From NCBI RefSeq assembly GCF_000002875.2, contig NC_009414.2, positions 1 through 64,000 of the forward strand: 64,000 nt of DNA, written 5' to 3'. Positions within the stretch are counted from its first letter, which is position 1; each line of letters starts with the position of its first letter. The position numbers and the translations under genes are program-made. The notes beneath the pieces were generated by a model. That model saw only the letters and a list, made by a program, of their open reading frames with translations. It was not told the DNA's origin and made no database searches. Below are positions 31,703 to 41,095 of this stretch, piece by piece. The DNA comes from Leishmania infantum JPCM5 (lineage: Eukaryota > Euglenozoa > Kinetoplastea > Trypanosomatida > Trypanosomatidae).

Positions 31703-34700
31703 CTATCGTCCTGAAGACCTGCGACTCTTCTCTCTCACGCCGGCGTGCAGCAGCGAGTTCAGTATCACCTTGCCTTGGCCGTGGCCGGTGAGGAGCACAG
31801 GGGCGTCCTTGATGGTACACACACACACGCGCTGGCAATCGAGGAAGGCAACGCGGTGGCCGACGTCGTCGCACAGCGTGTCCAGCAGCAGCAGCTCGCC
31901 CGTGGCCCGGACCAGGATGAGGTAATTCTTATACACGGACAGTTGCAGGATGGCGCTTGCTTGCACAAGCGGCACAGCAGCGTGAAGCTTCAGGCTCGTG
32001 ACGACGAGGGCGGCGTGCTTCACAGAGACGATGTTGTCGACATGCAAACGCACGACGGCCCCCTCGGCGTCCACGCAAAAAAGCATCCCCGACCCATTGC
32101 CGGCGGCAGCTACCAGTGGGCAGGGATGCGTATAGGACGTGCGCTCCGCCTTGCGCGAGAGACTCCAGAGCCGGACGCACGCGTCCTTTTCACCAACCGT
32201 AAAGGCGAAGCTGCCAAAGAAGCTCACCTCGATGATCCGACCTGCGTGGCCCAGCAGCTGGCACAACGTGGTCTCGCCCCTCTCCACCTCGTAGATGAGC
32301 GTGCGACTGTGGTGGCACTGATGGACCGTGACGCCGACGCAGAGCTCGTCAGGGGACACGTAGAGGGCGTAGTCCGCCTCTGGCAGCGCGGTCTTGGGGA
32401 GCGCGCGCTTGTCAAGCTGGGTCTTCCCTCCCAGGTAGTAGAAGCCGAGGTGGCTCGCCTCCTGCGGCATAAAAACTACCATATCGGGCCCCACCGCCAC
32501 CGCGCTCCGCACGCGCCCGACGGTGTGCTCGATCGGTGCCCCGGTGATGAGTGAGTAGAGCCGCAGGTAGTGCGCTGCATCCACCGTCACAAGAAGGGTC
32601 CCTGCGCGGTTCGTCGAGACGCTCCGCACCGACTGCGTCGACACCTTGGCGTTTCGCAGAATGTTGGTGGTGCGCTGGCCCTCCTTGACCTGGTCTATAG
32701 AGGAGAGTCCTCGCTCCAACGACCACGAATGAACGTCGCCGGTGGTGGTGGTCGCGAACACGTTGGAATCATGCACTGTCACGTGCTGTATGAGGCCCAC
32801 AGGGGCCGACTCGGCGCCGATGAGGCTTCCCTTATCTGGGTCCCACACGATAATGTAAGGCCCAGAGCGCGCCACCACCTTCGCAGAGTCCTCTGTGAAC
32901 GTGACGTACTCGATATCCGAGTCCACGCTGAAGGGGCTGCGCAGGGTGCTGCATGCGGCTCCGGCGAGAGTGCGCCACACCTGCAGAATGGTGCCCTGCT
33001 GAGTCACATAGTGGGCACCAGTGGCACTCATGCGCAGCCGCACGAGCGGATCGGGCCCAACGTCGATGCGGTGCAGCAGCTCACCGGCGGAGGTCCAGAC
33101 GTGCAGGTATGTGCCGGCGTACGACACCAAAACGCGGCCGTCGCGGTTACAGCTAACGGTGGTCACGAGGCTGTCGTGTGTAAAGGTGACGTACTCCTTC
33201 ATCTCTTCATCGTAGAGGCACAGGCAGCAGCGACTGAGCAGCAGTAGACGGTTGCCGCAGAAGAAACCACGCTGGCGAACGCCCTCCTCCATGTCCGGCA
33301 GCTCCCGCACAATGCGCTTCTTCAGCACATCAATGAGGCACAGCTGGTTTGTGGCGGTACTGGTGGCCACGAGCAGGGAGCCGAACGTGTCGAGATTCGT
33401 CGCCCGCGCCTCAATGCTTATGTCAGCGAAGAGGAAGTTCAGGTTGCTTTCGTAGTCCCAGACAAGCACCTGCGTCTCGCTCGCCACCAGCACGCGTGTG
33501 CCGGCTGCGTGAAGTACACCCGTGATGCGCTTCTGCCGCTCAAAGGGCATGTGCAGCTCGGCGATGGGCTTGCCGAGGTCTGAGGTGAACACAAACACGG
33601 ACTCGTTAGTGGCTGCTACCACACAACCGCCTCTGCAGTGGCAACACGAGCACGCCTCACTCACGCGCGCCGACACCGTGGCGGTGTTCTCCTGGCCATC
33701 GTTAAGGGGTCGCAGAAACAGCTGCGGGGTAATGCACTTCGTCGCGGCCTCCGCGGAAGCATACGGCGAGAAGGAGCGGCGCAGGAGCGCCGTCTGGTAG
33801 AGGTCGGAGGAGTAGTTCGCCACCTCGCGGAGGCAGCACATGAGAGGGCCCTCGGCCATCACTTGCGGCACAGGCGGACCAACAAGGGAGGCCACCTCAC
33901 GCAGTAACGTCCGCGCCTGCAGGAGATGCAGAAACGCATCCAGTACGTGCAGCCGGTGCACCGGCCCGCGCCGCAACATGGCGTCCACGAGCAGCGGGTT
34001 GCACAGGAGTTGCACTGCCTGCCGCATGTTGCCGTTTTCTATCATCAAAGGCGCCAGGTGCCAAAACGCATGCGGCACCTCCGCACTGTAGGTGATGACG
34101 AGTCTGTACAGGTGGGACTCTAGCAACACACTGAGTCGCGGCACGTGCTCGCGGCAGATATCCAAAAAGAGCGTCTTGAGGATCGGGTGGGCGACATGGG
34201 CGGTGGCATCTTTGTACCACAGGAAGAGGCCCATGTCCGACAGCATCAGCAAGGCAGAAAGGGTGGTGTGGCGGGGGCACGAGCCCAGTTCCTCGCAGAT
34301 GTACACCAGCTCCGAGGCCGGCAAAGGGGCCAGAGAAACCAGTACGAGCAGCGTCTCCACAGTGATCTGCGGATGCAGCATCACAGCCTTGTCGTGCAGC
34401 GACTGTACTAGCTCCGCGACTGTCGGTGGCAGCGCGCCCTCGATCAGCAGGTGCGCCTCGTACTCGGATTCAACGTCGCTCCCGGTGTTCAAGAGGTGGT
34501 GCGCATACGACGAAGCCAGGCGCGGGTATAGCACCGTCAGAGCCTCTTCCTTCTGCAGGTAGCTCTTCTCTGACATGCCGAGGGCCCCGCGTGACTTGAG
34601 CTCAGACATGTCCATCCCGGGCAGCACCACGTTTCTCTCCTTCAGATACGTCTTGAAGAGCTGCAGCGAGTTTATGTCCGCCATGGGCGGGCACAAGCAC

Positions 34701-36400
34701 TCGAAAGGCTGCGGCATGCGCTTACGCAGCAGCGGGAGCACCGGGCTCTCGGTGTCGAGAGACACCACGATACGGACCGCCTGGGGGAGGATATGCGGCA
34801 GCCACGCTGCCAGTATGCTGCAGTGGCACCCACATGTGTCGAGCAGGTCGATGCGGCCCAGCAACAGAGCTACCGTTGGTCCGGCGTAGGTGCGGATCGC
34901 ATCCCGCACACCCTCCGCCAGTGCATCAACGCTGGTGAACCAAAGGGTGCTCCCAGGCGCGAAGAGGTGAAGAAGGCGGTACAAAAACACGGCAACGCTG
35001 CAGTGATCGACGTCCACGACGTGGCACACCACGCGCGCCGGCACCTCGCCACCCACGCTGGGCCGCCCCTCCCACAGCAGACTCGCCACGTTGCACAGGA
35101 TGCTGCTCTTGCCAATGCAGCCGGCGCCGTAGAGAATGAATGGGGAGCTACTGTCTCGGTAGGGGCCAGAGACGTACCCCAGCACGAGCGCCGTCTTTTT
35201 GGGGTGAAAGCGGCCACACAGCACAAAGCCGCGCACCATATCGATCTCGTCGGCGTTGGTGTAGAAGAGCTGCGACGCCTCGAGGCCCTGCACCTCGTCC
35301 GCGTGCACGACGGCTGGCGTACTCCCGTCCACCGCGGGTTCCCGGAACGTCATCTGAAGGGAGGTGAAGAGGTCGCTCTGCCAGCGCACCACTCGGTTTC
35401 TCGGTGTCATCACCGCCGCCGGCACGGTCACCGTCGCCGTGAGGGACTCGTAACACGCGGCTCCGGCGAAGCCCGCACTGCGCAGCCACTGGCTTGCCGG
35501 AACCACGTCGTTGACGCCGCCCGACACCTCCCATGACATCGGCGTGTAGCAGAAGAAGGAGCGCGACGCACGGTAGACGCGGGGCCGCAGTTTTCCCATC
35601 TTGTCACGCAGTGGGAGTTGGGACGGCGGCTTCTGGCACAGCACCTGTGCCAGCGCAGACAGCTGTGGCTTCGAGAACGGCTCGGCGCCGAGGAGGGCAA
35701 CGCACCACGTCAGTTGATGGTTGAAAGCGTCCTGGCACCGCGCCAGCTTGGACTCGACCTGCTCCGCCGAGTCCCCTTCGCTGAGGGTGAGGGCCGCCAC
35801 GCGGACTCGCGCTGCGGCCATGTACTTGTTCACCGCAGGCAGGCACTTCTCGCAGTATTCTTGCACCGCCTCGCGGGCGCCAAGAGTTAAGAGAAAGACG
35901 GTGTGCCACGAGTGAGGGCTGCGCGGTATGCCATATGGCTCGTAGCCGTGCAGCTCCATATCCTCGTTAGCCCGCAGCGTTGTCTGCAGCCGTGTGACCC
36001 ACTCGTCCGTCACCCCGCAGCCCTCCAGGACGAGGTGAGTGAAGCGCGTGTTTTGCCGGGCCGCCGCCCACACTCGGCGAATAGATGGTGTGGAAAGGAG
36101 GTTGCCGGCGACGTCGACACTGCGCAGACTCGGGTGGGCGTCGGTGATAATGTCTGCCAGGAGACTCATGCATGTCTCATCAACGCTGTTCTGGGGCAGG
36201 CGCACCTCTTCTATGCACCGATGCTGCCGCACGAGCGAGAGCACGGCGAGCACGCCAAGGCGGCCGAGGAAGGTGTGCGAGGCATCGATCAGTCGCATGT
36301 GAAGGAGATCCGACGCCATCACCTGAGCCTCGATGTCGCTGTTTGGCTTCACGCCGTGCCGTTGACAGCACTCCATGTAGAGGTCGTGTGCAGCGTTCAT
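31703..36400 (-). CDS. LRR / P-loop STAND NTPase / WD40 protein
   Basis: A 1565-residue protein from the ATG at 36400. Residues 60-150 contain ribonuclease-inhibitor-type leucine-rich repeats (VRLPQNSVDE, LRSVDVAGN, THLVLEGCGV). A NACHT-like NTPase domain follows, with Walker A YGAGCIGKSS at about 424-433 and a Walker B-like ALLLGRIDLLD at about 511-521. Helical regulatory sequence extends to about 900. From about 905 to the end the protein shows repeated WD40-type blades (VFVFTSDLGKPIAEL, VLVWDY, LHVWTSAGELLHRI, IIVWDPDKGSLIG, VRLWSLSRK), enough for one or two propellers. The order NTPase then WD40 is typical of STAND signalling ATPases such as APAF1-like and NWD/NPHP3/TEP1-type proteins. 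The role in a protist is unknown. It lies beside an LRR gene. Confidence 0.88.
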   Translation of the reverse strand: MNAAHDLYMECCQRHGVKPNSDIEAQVMASDLLHMRLIDASHTFLGRLGVLAVLSLVRQHRCIEEVRLPQNSVDETCMSLLADIITDAHPSLRSVDVAGNLLSTPSIRRVWAAARQNTRFTHLVLEGCGVTDEWVTRLQTTLRANEDMELHGYEPYGIPRSPHSWHTVFLLTLGAREAVQEYCEKCLPAVNKYMAAARVRVAALTLSEGDSAEQVESKLARCQDAFNHQLTWCVALLGAEPFSKPQLSALAQVLCQKPPSQLPLRDKMGKLRPRVYRASRSFFCYTPMSWEVSGGVNDVVPASQWLRSAGFAGAACYESLTATVTVPAAVMTPRNRVVRWQSDLFTSLQMTFREPAVDGSTPAVVHADEVQGLEASQLFYTNADEIDMVRGFVLCGRFHPKKTALVLGYVSGPYRDSSSPFILYGAGCIGKSSILCNVASLLWEGRPSVGGEVPARVVCHVVDVDHCSVAVFLYRLLHLFAPGSTLWFTSVDALAEGVRDAIRTYAGPTVALLLGRIDLLDTCGCHCSILAAWLPHILPQAVRIVVSLDTESPVLPLLRKRMPQPFECLCPPMADINSLQLFKTYLKERNVVLPGMDMSELKSRGALGMSEKSYLQKEEALTVLYPRLASSYAHHLLNTGSDVESEYEAHLLIEGALPPTVAELVQSLHDKAVMLHPQITVETLLVLVSLAPLPASELVYICEELGSCPRHTTLSALLMLSDMGLFLWYKDATAHVAHPILKTLFLDICREHVPRLSVLLESHLYRLVITYSAEVPHAFWHLAPLMIENGNMRQAVQLLCNPLLVDAMLRRGPVHRLHVLDAFLHLLQARTLLREVASLVGPPVPQVMAEGPLMCCLREVANYSSDLYQTALLRRSFSPYASAEAATKCITPQLFLRPLNDGQENTATVSARVSEACSCCHCRGGCVVAATNESVFVFTSDLGKPIAELHMPFERQKRITGVLHAAGTRVLVASETQVLVWDYESNLNFLFADISIEARATNLDTFGSLLVATSTATNQLCLIDVLKKRIVRELPDMEEGVRQRGFFCGNRLLLLSRCCLCLYDEEMKEYVTFTHDSLVTTVSCNRDGRVLVSYAGTYLHVWTSAGELLHRIDVGPDPLVRLRMSATGAHYVTQQGTILQVWRTLAGAACSTLRSPFSVDSDIEYVTFTEDSAKVVARSGPYIIVWDPDKGSLIGAESAPVGLIQHVTVHDSNVFATTTTGDVHSWSLERGLSSIDQVKEGQRTTNILRNAKVSTQSVRSVSTNRAGTLLVTVDAAHYLRLYSLITGAPIEHTVGRVRSAVAVGPDMVVFMPQEASHLGFYYLGGKTQLDKRALPKTALPEADYALYVSPDELCVGVTVHQCHHSRTLIYEVERGETTLCQLLGHAGRIIEVSFFGSFAFTVGEKDACVRLWSLSRKAERTSYTHPCPLVAAAGNGSGMLFCVDAEGAVVRLHVDNIVSVKHAALVVTSLKLHAAVPLVQASAILQLSVYKNYLILVRATGELLLLDTLCDDVGHRVAFLDCQRVCVCTIKDAPVLLTGHGQGKVILNSLLHAGVREKSRRSSGR

Positions 36401-37405
36401 GATGCCGAGGAGGAGGACTGTCGAGGATGCAGCCGGGGAAGAGGAGAGGAGCAAGAAGCGCTGCCGACTCGTCACACAAGAGCAGGCGCCGCCCCGAACA
36501 GAAAGAAGAGCAAACGCAAACGCGAGAAGGGGAAGCTTGGCGTGGCGAAGAGCGGAGCAGGAGGCGGTGCGCCTGGCCCTCGTGATGACGACTGTGCGAG
36601 CGGGCTCTATTGGGCGTGCGGACCAGCGAAGCGGCTGGGCGTGCAGCACAAGGGAAATGAGAGAGAGGGTACCGCTGATGCACTAAGCCCCATCACCGCC
36701 AGTCGTTATTCCTGCCCTGTTTCCTTCTCGTTTTCTAGTGTCTCTGGCCCCATGTGAAGGGCAAGACGTGCACATGTGCGCGAAAGGGGGGAGAGGGGAG
36801 AGAGAGAGAGAGGGGTCATTCAGTGGAAGCAGTGTGCAGGCAGGTTGGGTCATCGAGAAGCCGGCGCGCACATCATTAAGCCGCCTGCATGACGAGAGAA
36901 GGAAAAGCAACTACTCGGCGGTGTGCAGCGGCGCACACCGAGGCAAACGAATACACGCCCACTGTCGTACACGCTGGCGGGGAGGAAGCTACGGCAGCGC
37001 AGTCGTGCTCATCTCCCGTGGAGCCAGTGGGCACTAGTGCGACTCGCTGTAGCCTATTAAGGTGATCGCGTCTACTGAGATAACGCTTCGAGATGCGGCG
37101 GCGCACGGTCATGTCAGCTCAGCCGCTTGCGTCTGCGACGACGACGAAGCAAAAACAAACCCGCTGCAGCTCTTCAGCGAGTCCGTACGCGACGCTGAGT
37201 TGACGTCAGAACAGCAGACGAGTGTCGCGCCGTCGTTGCGCTCATCCAGAGTGCAAGAGGAAGGAAGAACGCCTTTGGGAAACGACCCGCGTAAGGGCCT
37301 TGATGGTGCGCTGAGAGATCAGCAAGCCCGCGCCTGCGCACGTTCCAGCAAAATCGTCGCTAGGATCTGCCATGCGCAGCATGGCCCAAACTCCGCCGCG
37401 GCGCT
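36401..37405. other. Intergenic stretch, nothing recognised
   Basis: Contains the leader of the STAND gene and the 3' region of the LRR gene. No supported gene. Confidence 0.6.
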
Positions 37406-38689
37406 TCAGGAGAGCGTCAGCGACAGGGACTGCTGCAGATCTACGAGCTCTGGGAAAGGATAAGGTAGGCTGCTGCGTGTTATGGTGAGCGTCGCGAGGA
37501 AGCGCAGCGAACGGGTAAAGTCCAGGTTTGTGTGCAGGTGCTCGCAGTACGAAAGTGATAGGACAGACAGGAGCGGTGTGTGCTGCACCAGAACCGCCAT
37601 TTCGACGGCCGTTACGTTTGTGTGGTCCAGGCAGAGCTGCTCCAGGCTGTGCGCGCCGCACAGCCAGCGAATGTTTGGCACCGTGCCGTAGGAGAGGTGG
37701 AGGTGCTTGACGGAGCCCAGCACCTGCGTCGGCGGCGGGTCGTCACGAGGCCAGCGCATGTGCGCAAAGTAGCCGGTTTGGAGGTGCAAGGTGGGCTGCG
37801 TTATGAACGTCGCGAACTCAGTGGGGAGAAACACGTTGCCCGACAGGTCCACTATCCGCAGCGTCGCGAGGGTGCCGAGCTGTGCCACGAGCATGAGCCG
37901 CTCGCAGCTGGAAGCGCGCAGTATTCGAAGGGAGGCGGCACAGGCGAGGGGCTCAAGGCTGGACAAGTGTGGACAGGAAGACACGTCAAGGGTGGTAAGG
38001 AGAGGAAGCTGCGCCAAAATGCGGAGCTCCGCGTCGCGGATCAGTGTCTGGGACAGCTGCACCTCCTGCAGGTGCTGGAGCTGACTAAGCGGTTTCAAGC
38101 ACTCCACACAACACTTACTCGCCGTGACGCGGCGCAAGAGAGGCGCGTACTTAGCCACAGCCAGAGAGCCATGCACGCTCGGAGAAGGCAGTAGAACAAG
38201 GTCCTGCAGCCCCGAAAGGGCAGAAAAGACGCGGCCAGTGCTGCGCCTGTGGGCTGAGACGCAGGTGCTGAGACGATGCCGCGACGTCAAGGCGGTTACC
38301 TGCACGGGCGTGCCTTCCCAGGCGGACAGCAGCGAGTCCAGCACGAGGCTGTCTAGGTCCGTCACGTGCACCGCCACACCCGCGGGCCCGAAGAGGCGGA
38401 AAAGTAGCTGTGTGTGCCACGTCACGAGCCACGGCGGCACGCGGTGGTGAAACTCGTTGAGAGTGATGCCCATGCGGTCCACCCGTACAGTGCACACGCA
38501 GCCGCTCTTCTGCTCGTAGGAGGGAAGGTAGTGTACACTTCTCTCGTGAGCGGCCTGCCGCGTGCGGGAGGGGGAGCTTATCACGGCCGCGAACGCTGCA
38601 GGGCTCGCTGCGCACCACGCCCACACGACGCCGCTGTCATGGCCCCGTGCGACGTACTCCGAGATGGCGCAGATTCCCTGCGTGTCCAT
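37406..38689 (-). CDS. Leucine-rich repeat protein
   Basis: A 427-residue protein; the first true ATG is at 38689. The first 60 residues (ICAISEYVARGHDSGVVWAWCAASPAAFAAVIS) have helical, F-box-like spacing, but the match is weak. From about residue 150 to the end, irregular leucine-rich repeats follow one another: LQDLVLLPS, LQEVQLSQT, LTTLDVSSCPHL, LRIVDLSGN, VKHLHLSYG, LEQLCLDHT, LSVLSLSYCEHL, LATLTITRS. The SSCPHL and SYCEHL pattern is that of the cysteine-containing repeats seen in F-box/LRR proteins. A substrate-adaptor or scaffold role is inferred. It lies directly upstream, in transcription order, of the LRR/STAND/WD40 gene. Confidence 0.85.
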   Translation of the reverse strand: MDTQGICAISEYVARGHDSGVVWAWCAASPAAFAAVISSPSRTRQAAHERSVHYLPSYEQKSGCVCTVRVDRMGITLNEFHHRVPPWLVTWHTQLLFRLFGPAGVAVHVTDLDSLVLDSLLSAWEGTPVQVTALTSRHRLSTCVSAHRRSTGRVFSALSGLQDLVLLPSPSVHGSLAVAKYAPLLRRVTASKCCVECLKPLSQLQHLQEVQLSQTLIRDAELRILAQLPLLTTLDVSSCPHLSSLEPLACAASLRILRASSCERLMLVAQLGTLATLRIVDLSGNVFLPTEFATFITQPTLHLQTGYFAHMRWPRDDPPPTQVLGSVKHLHLSYGTVPNIRWLCGAHSLEQLCLDHTNVTAVEMAVLVQHTPLLSVLSLSYCEHLHTNLDFTRSLRFLATLTITRSSLPYPFPELVDLQQSLSLTLS

Positions 38690-40059
38690 CGTCTCTGCGC
38701 ACTCACCGTCACCGCATGATGCGCACCAACAAGGAATCAACGGCGCGCTTCGTGCTTGCGCACCCCTCTACAAAGACACAAGGAAGGGCAACTAAGAGAG
38801 ATGCGGACGGGAAGGGGGAGAGTGGGGAGAGAGGGGGGGGGCGTCGTTTGAGTGTACGAGTTCGTATGTGTGTATGTGTATGGGTGGATGCGTGCTATGA
38901 TGCGCAGACAGTGTCAGGCGGCCGGCGTAGCGCATTCTCTGAGGCACATGCACACGAATTGGCGGAGAGCAAACACAGAACGGAGAGATACGGAGAGATA
39001 CGATGAGGTCGCTCTTTTCGCCTAGTGGAGGCGGGCCACATGCCGCGGGGTACAGCGGCGATGGTGAACAGAGACAGCGCGCAGAGTCGCCTCCGAGAGA
39101 AACCCACTCGGTGCCGATATGCAACACGAAAGAGCACAACTCTTCGCACGGCTGTGCACTCAAGCCCACCAGCGACTCGCACAGCACGCACGGGCAGTGT
39201 AACTTCGAAAACAGCGACCAAAGCATCCAAACCCCCGACGGGGCAGGCAGGTAGCTGCTCCAGCAACCGCAATATGCGCGGCAGTGACGCGAGTGCCGAC
39301 ACTCCGTCATCCGCGCATCACCGCGTAGAGAAGAATAAAAGTGTCTTTGCTGTCTATCTGCGCTGTATCTCTTGCTATCTACTAGCGTCGTGTTGCAGAG
39401 CCCCAAAAGCGCCGCGCATTCGTCCTGTCCCCGAGTGATGCGTGTGGGCGTGCTGGTGCACTTTCATAGCATAGGCCGCAGCCTCTCCTCCTTTCACAGG
39501 CACACATACTGGCTAGCCACTCGCCTGCGCACATACCCACCAACGGCGATGCACATCAGACGAGAGCCAAAAACGATACGCGAGAAGGACGACGGCAAGG
39601 GGAGGAGCAACCACGCGTGAGAGCCTGAAGGGAGACCGAGAAGGGGGGCCCACAGGCGGGGCAGGGCGAGAGGAAAGAAAGACACGGAGGCCGCAAACGC
39701 CCGAGCCAGCCTCAGCTGGCAACAGGGGGAAATAAGCTCCACACAAGCACCCACATACATAGGAATGAGGGATGCACAAACATAAAACAAAAGCGTGGCG
39801 TCACCTGCCTCACTATCACCGCAGATGGGCCAATGCAGCATTAGACCCATGAACGCAGACAGCGCAAGGCCGCAATTCACGACTCGCACCCCGGCAGCGC
39901 GGCCACCACCGACCTGCCACAGTGCATGCGACCAGCCCACGAGTCGGCTGGAGGAAAGAGGCGACAAAAGATAGAACACTCAAATTGGGTTTTACGTCTT
40001 GCCAACGTGTGTCCGCTTCACCGCCGCACAGCATTAGTTAAACACCGCGCTGACCTCCT
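38690..40059. other. Intergenic stretch, one weak membrane-like frame
   Basis: A minus-strand frame from an ATG at 39850 to 39494 (118 codons) is hydrophobic and could be a small membrane protein. It lies in pyrimidine-rich transcript DNA, where such frames arise by chance. Not called as a gene. Confidence 0.5.
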
Positions 40060-40585
40060 TCCCCCCTCCCCCGCCCGGCCCCGTCACAGGCCACCATCCG
40101 CGTGGTGCGAAGCAGCCCTCGACATGTGCAACAGCAATGCGCCGACTCGGCCATCTGAGAGCCCGGCCCCTGCCTCAAACTCTGGCCACTCACCTGCTTC
40201 GCATGTCGCCTCGCAGCCGCACCCTATCATGCTGGTCTCCATGTGGTGAATCCCCGTCGGGGCGGCTCAGGCCTCCGAGCACCAGTGGCCAAAGTGTGAG
40301 GGCCGGGGGCGGGGTACATGCGACTTGGGCCGGTACTCCGTCCAGCACGTGAACGGCACAAACCCGTGCACTGTCGCAGGTTGCCGCAACGCAACGCCAT
40401 CCAGGACCTGGCCACCAGCACCAGTAGAGAAACATCGCGCGGGCCTTCCCTACGTCACAGACACTTGCCCCTATCACCACCAGAGGTGGCTCGACATTGG
40501 CTGGGTTAGGGGGAGGGGGGGGGGCCTGGCCTCCCCACCCCGAGTGGAAGTGCACGGGGCCCTGGATGCCACGCACTGAGCAGTG
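40060..40585. mobile_element. SIDER-like degenerate retroposon copy B
   Basis: Related over about 400 bases, in the same orientation, to 4715-5125. Shared landmarks include GTGGTGCGAAGCAGCC, CAGCAATGCGCCGACTC, CGCATGTCGCCTC and a GTGAGGGCCGGG block, with a similar end near ACATCGC. It lies in the 3' region of the alkyl-DHAP synthase gene, the usual place for Leishmania SIDER elements, which can destabilise mRNA. Effect and subfamily are inferred. Confidence 0.72.
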
Positions 40586-41095
40586 TGCCTCATCGCTAGG
40601 GAAGCACGAAGGCTGAATGAAAAGAATGAAGGGGCCCCCCGACCCGCGTCTGTGCACGACTTGGGTGCAGAACGCGGCAAGGGAAGAGGATGAAAGCAAC
40701 GCACACGTGAAGCGGCTGCGTGGCTGTCCTCCTCGCAGCAATGGCGACCTCTATCGCTGGGCGAGGAGGAAAAGAGTCCGCTAGAGCACTGGCAAGCACC
40801 GGGGAAGGTTCGTCGCGTCAAGAGCGACAACGGGAACGGGCGAGGCAGCGTGAGGAAGAAAAGAAGGGGGTGGTGGACCAAGGAGAAAGTCTCCGCGTGG
40901 AACGTGAGACCGGCCACTTGTGTGGCCTTGCTGCTGCGCATGGCTCCGCCTGGCACGCACTAGAAATAAAGGAAGAAGAAGCGAATCGCCGAGTCTGCCC
41001 GAGGCAACTACGGAGTGGCGCGTACAGGAATGTGACAGCAAGCTGCCCGGCGCCTGCATCACGGACACACATCCCTGCCCTCACCTTCCGACGGC
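40586..41095. other. 3' region of the alkyl-DHAP synthase gene
   Basis: No supported gene. Frames are low-complexity on both strands. Confidence 0.6.

Noticed and set aside
34793..35536. Plus-strand frame of 247 codons opposite the STAND gene
   Set aside because: It is the shadow of the NTPase region, with His/Ala/Arg-rich composition and no motif.
39494..39850. Hydrophobic minus-strand frame from an ATG at 39850
   Set aside because: Pyrimidine-rich transcript DNA gives Leu/Phe/Ser-rich frames by chance; no start context or homology is visible.
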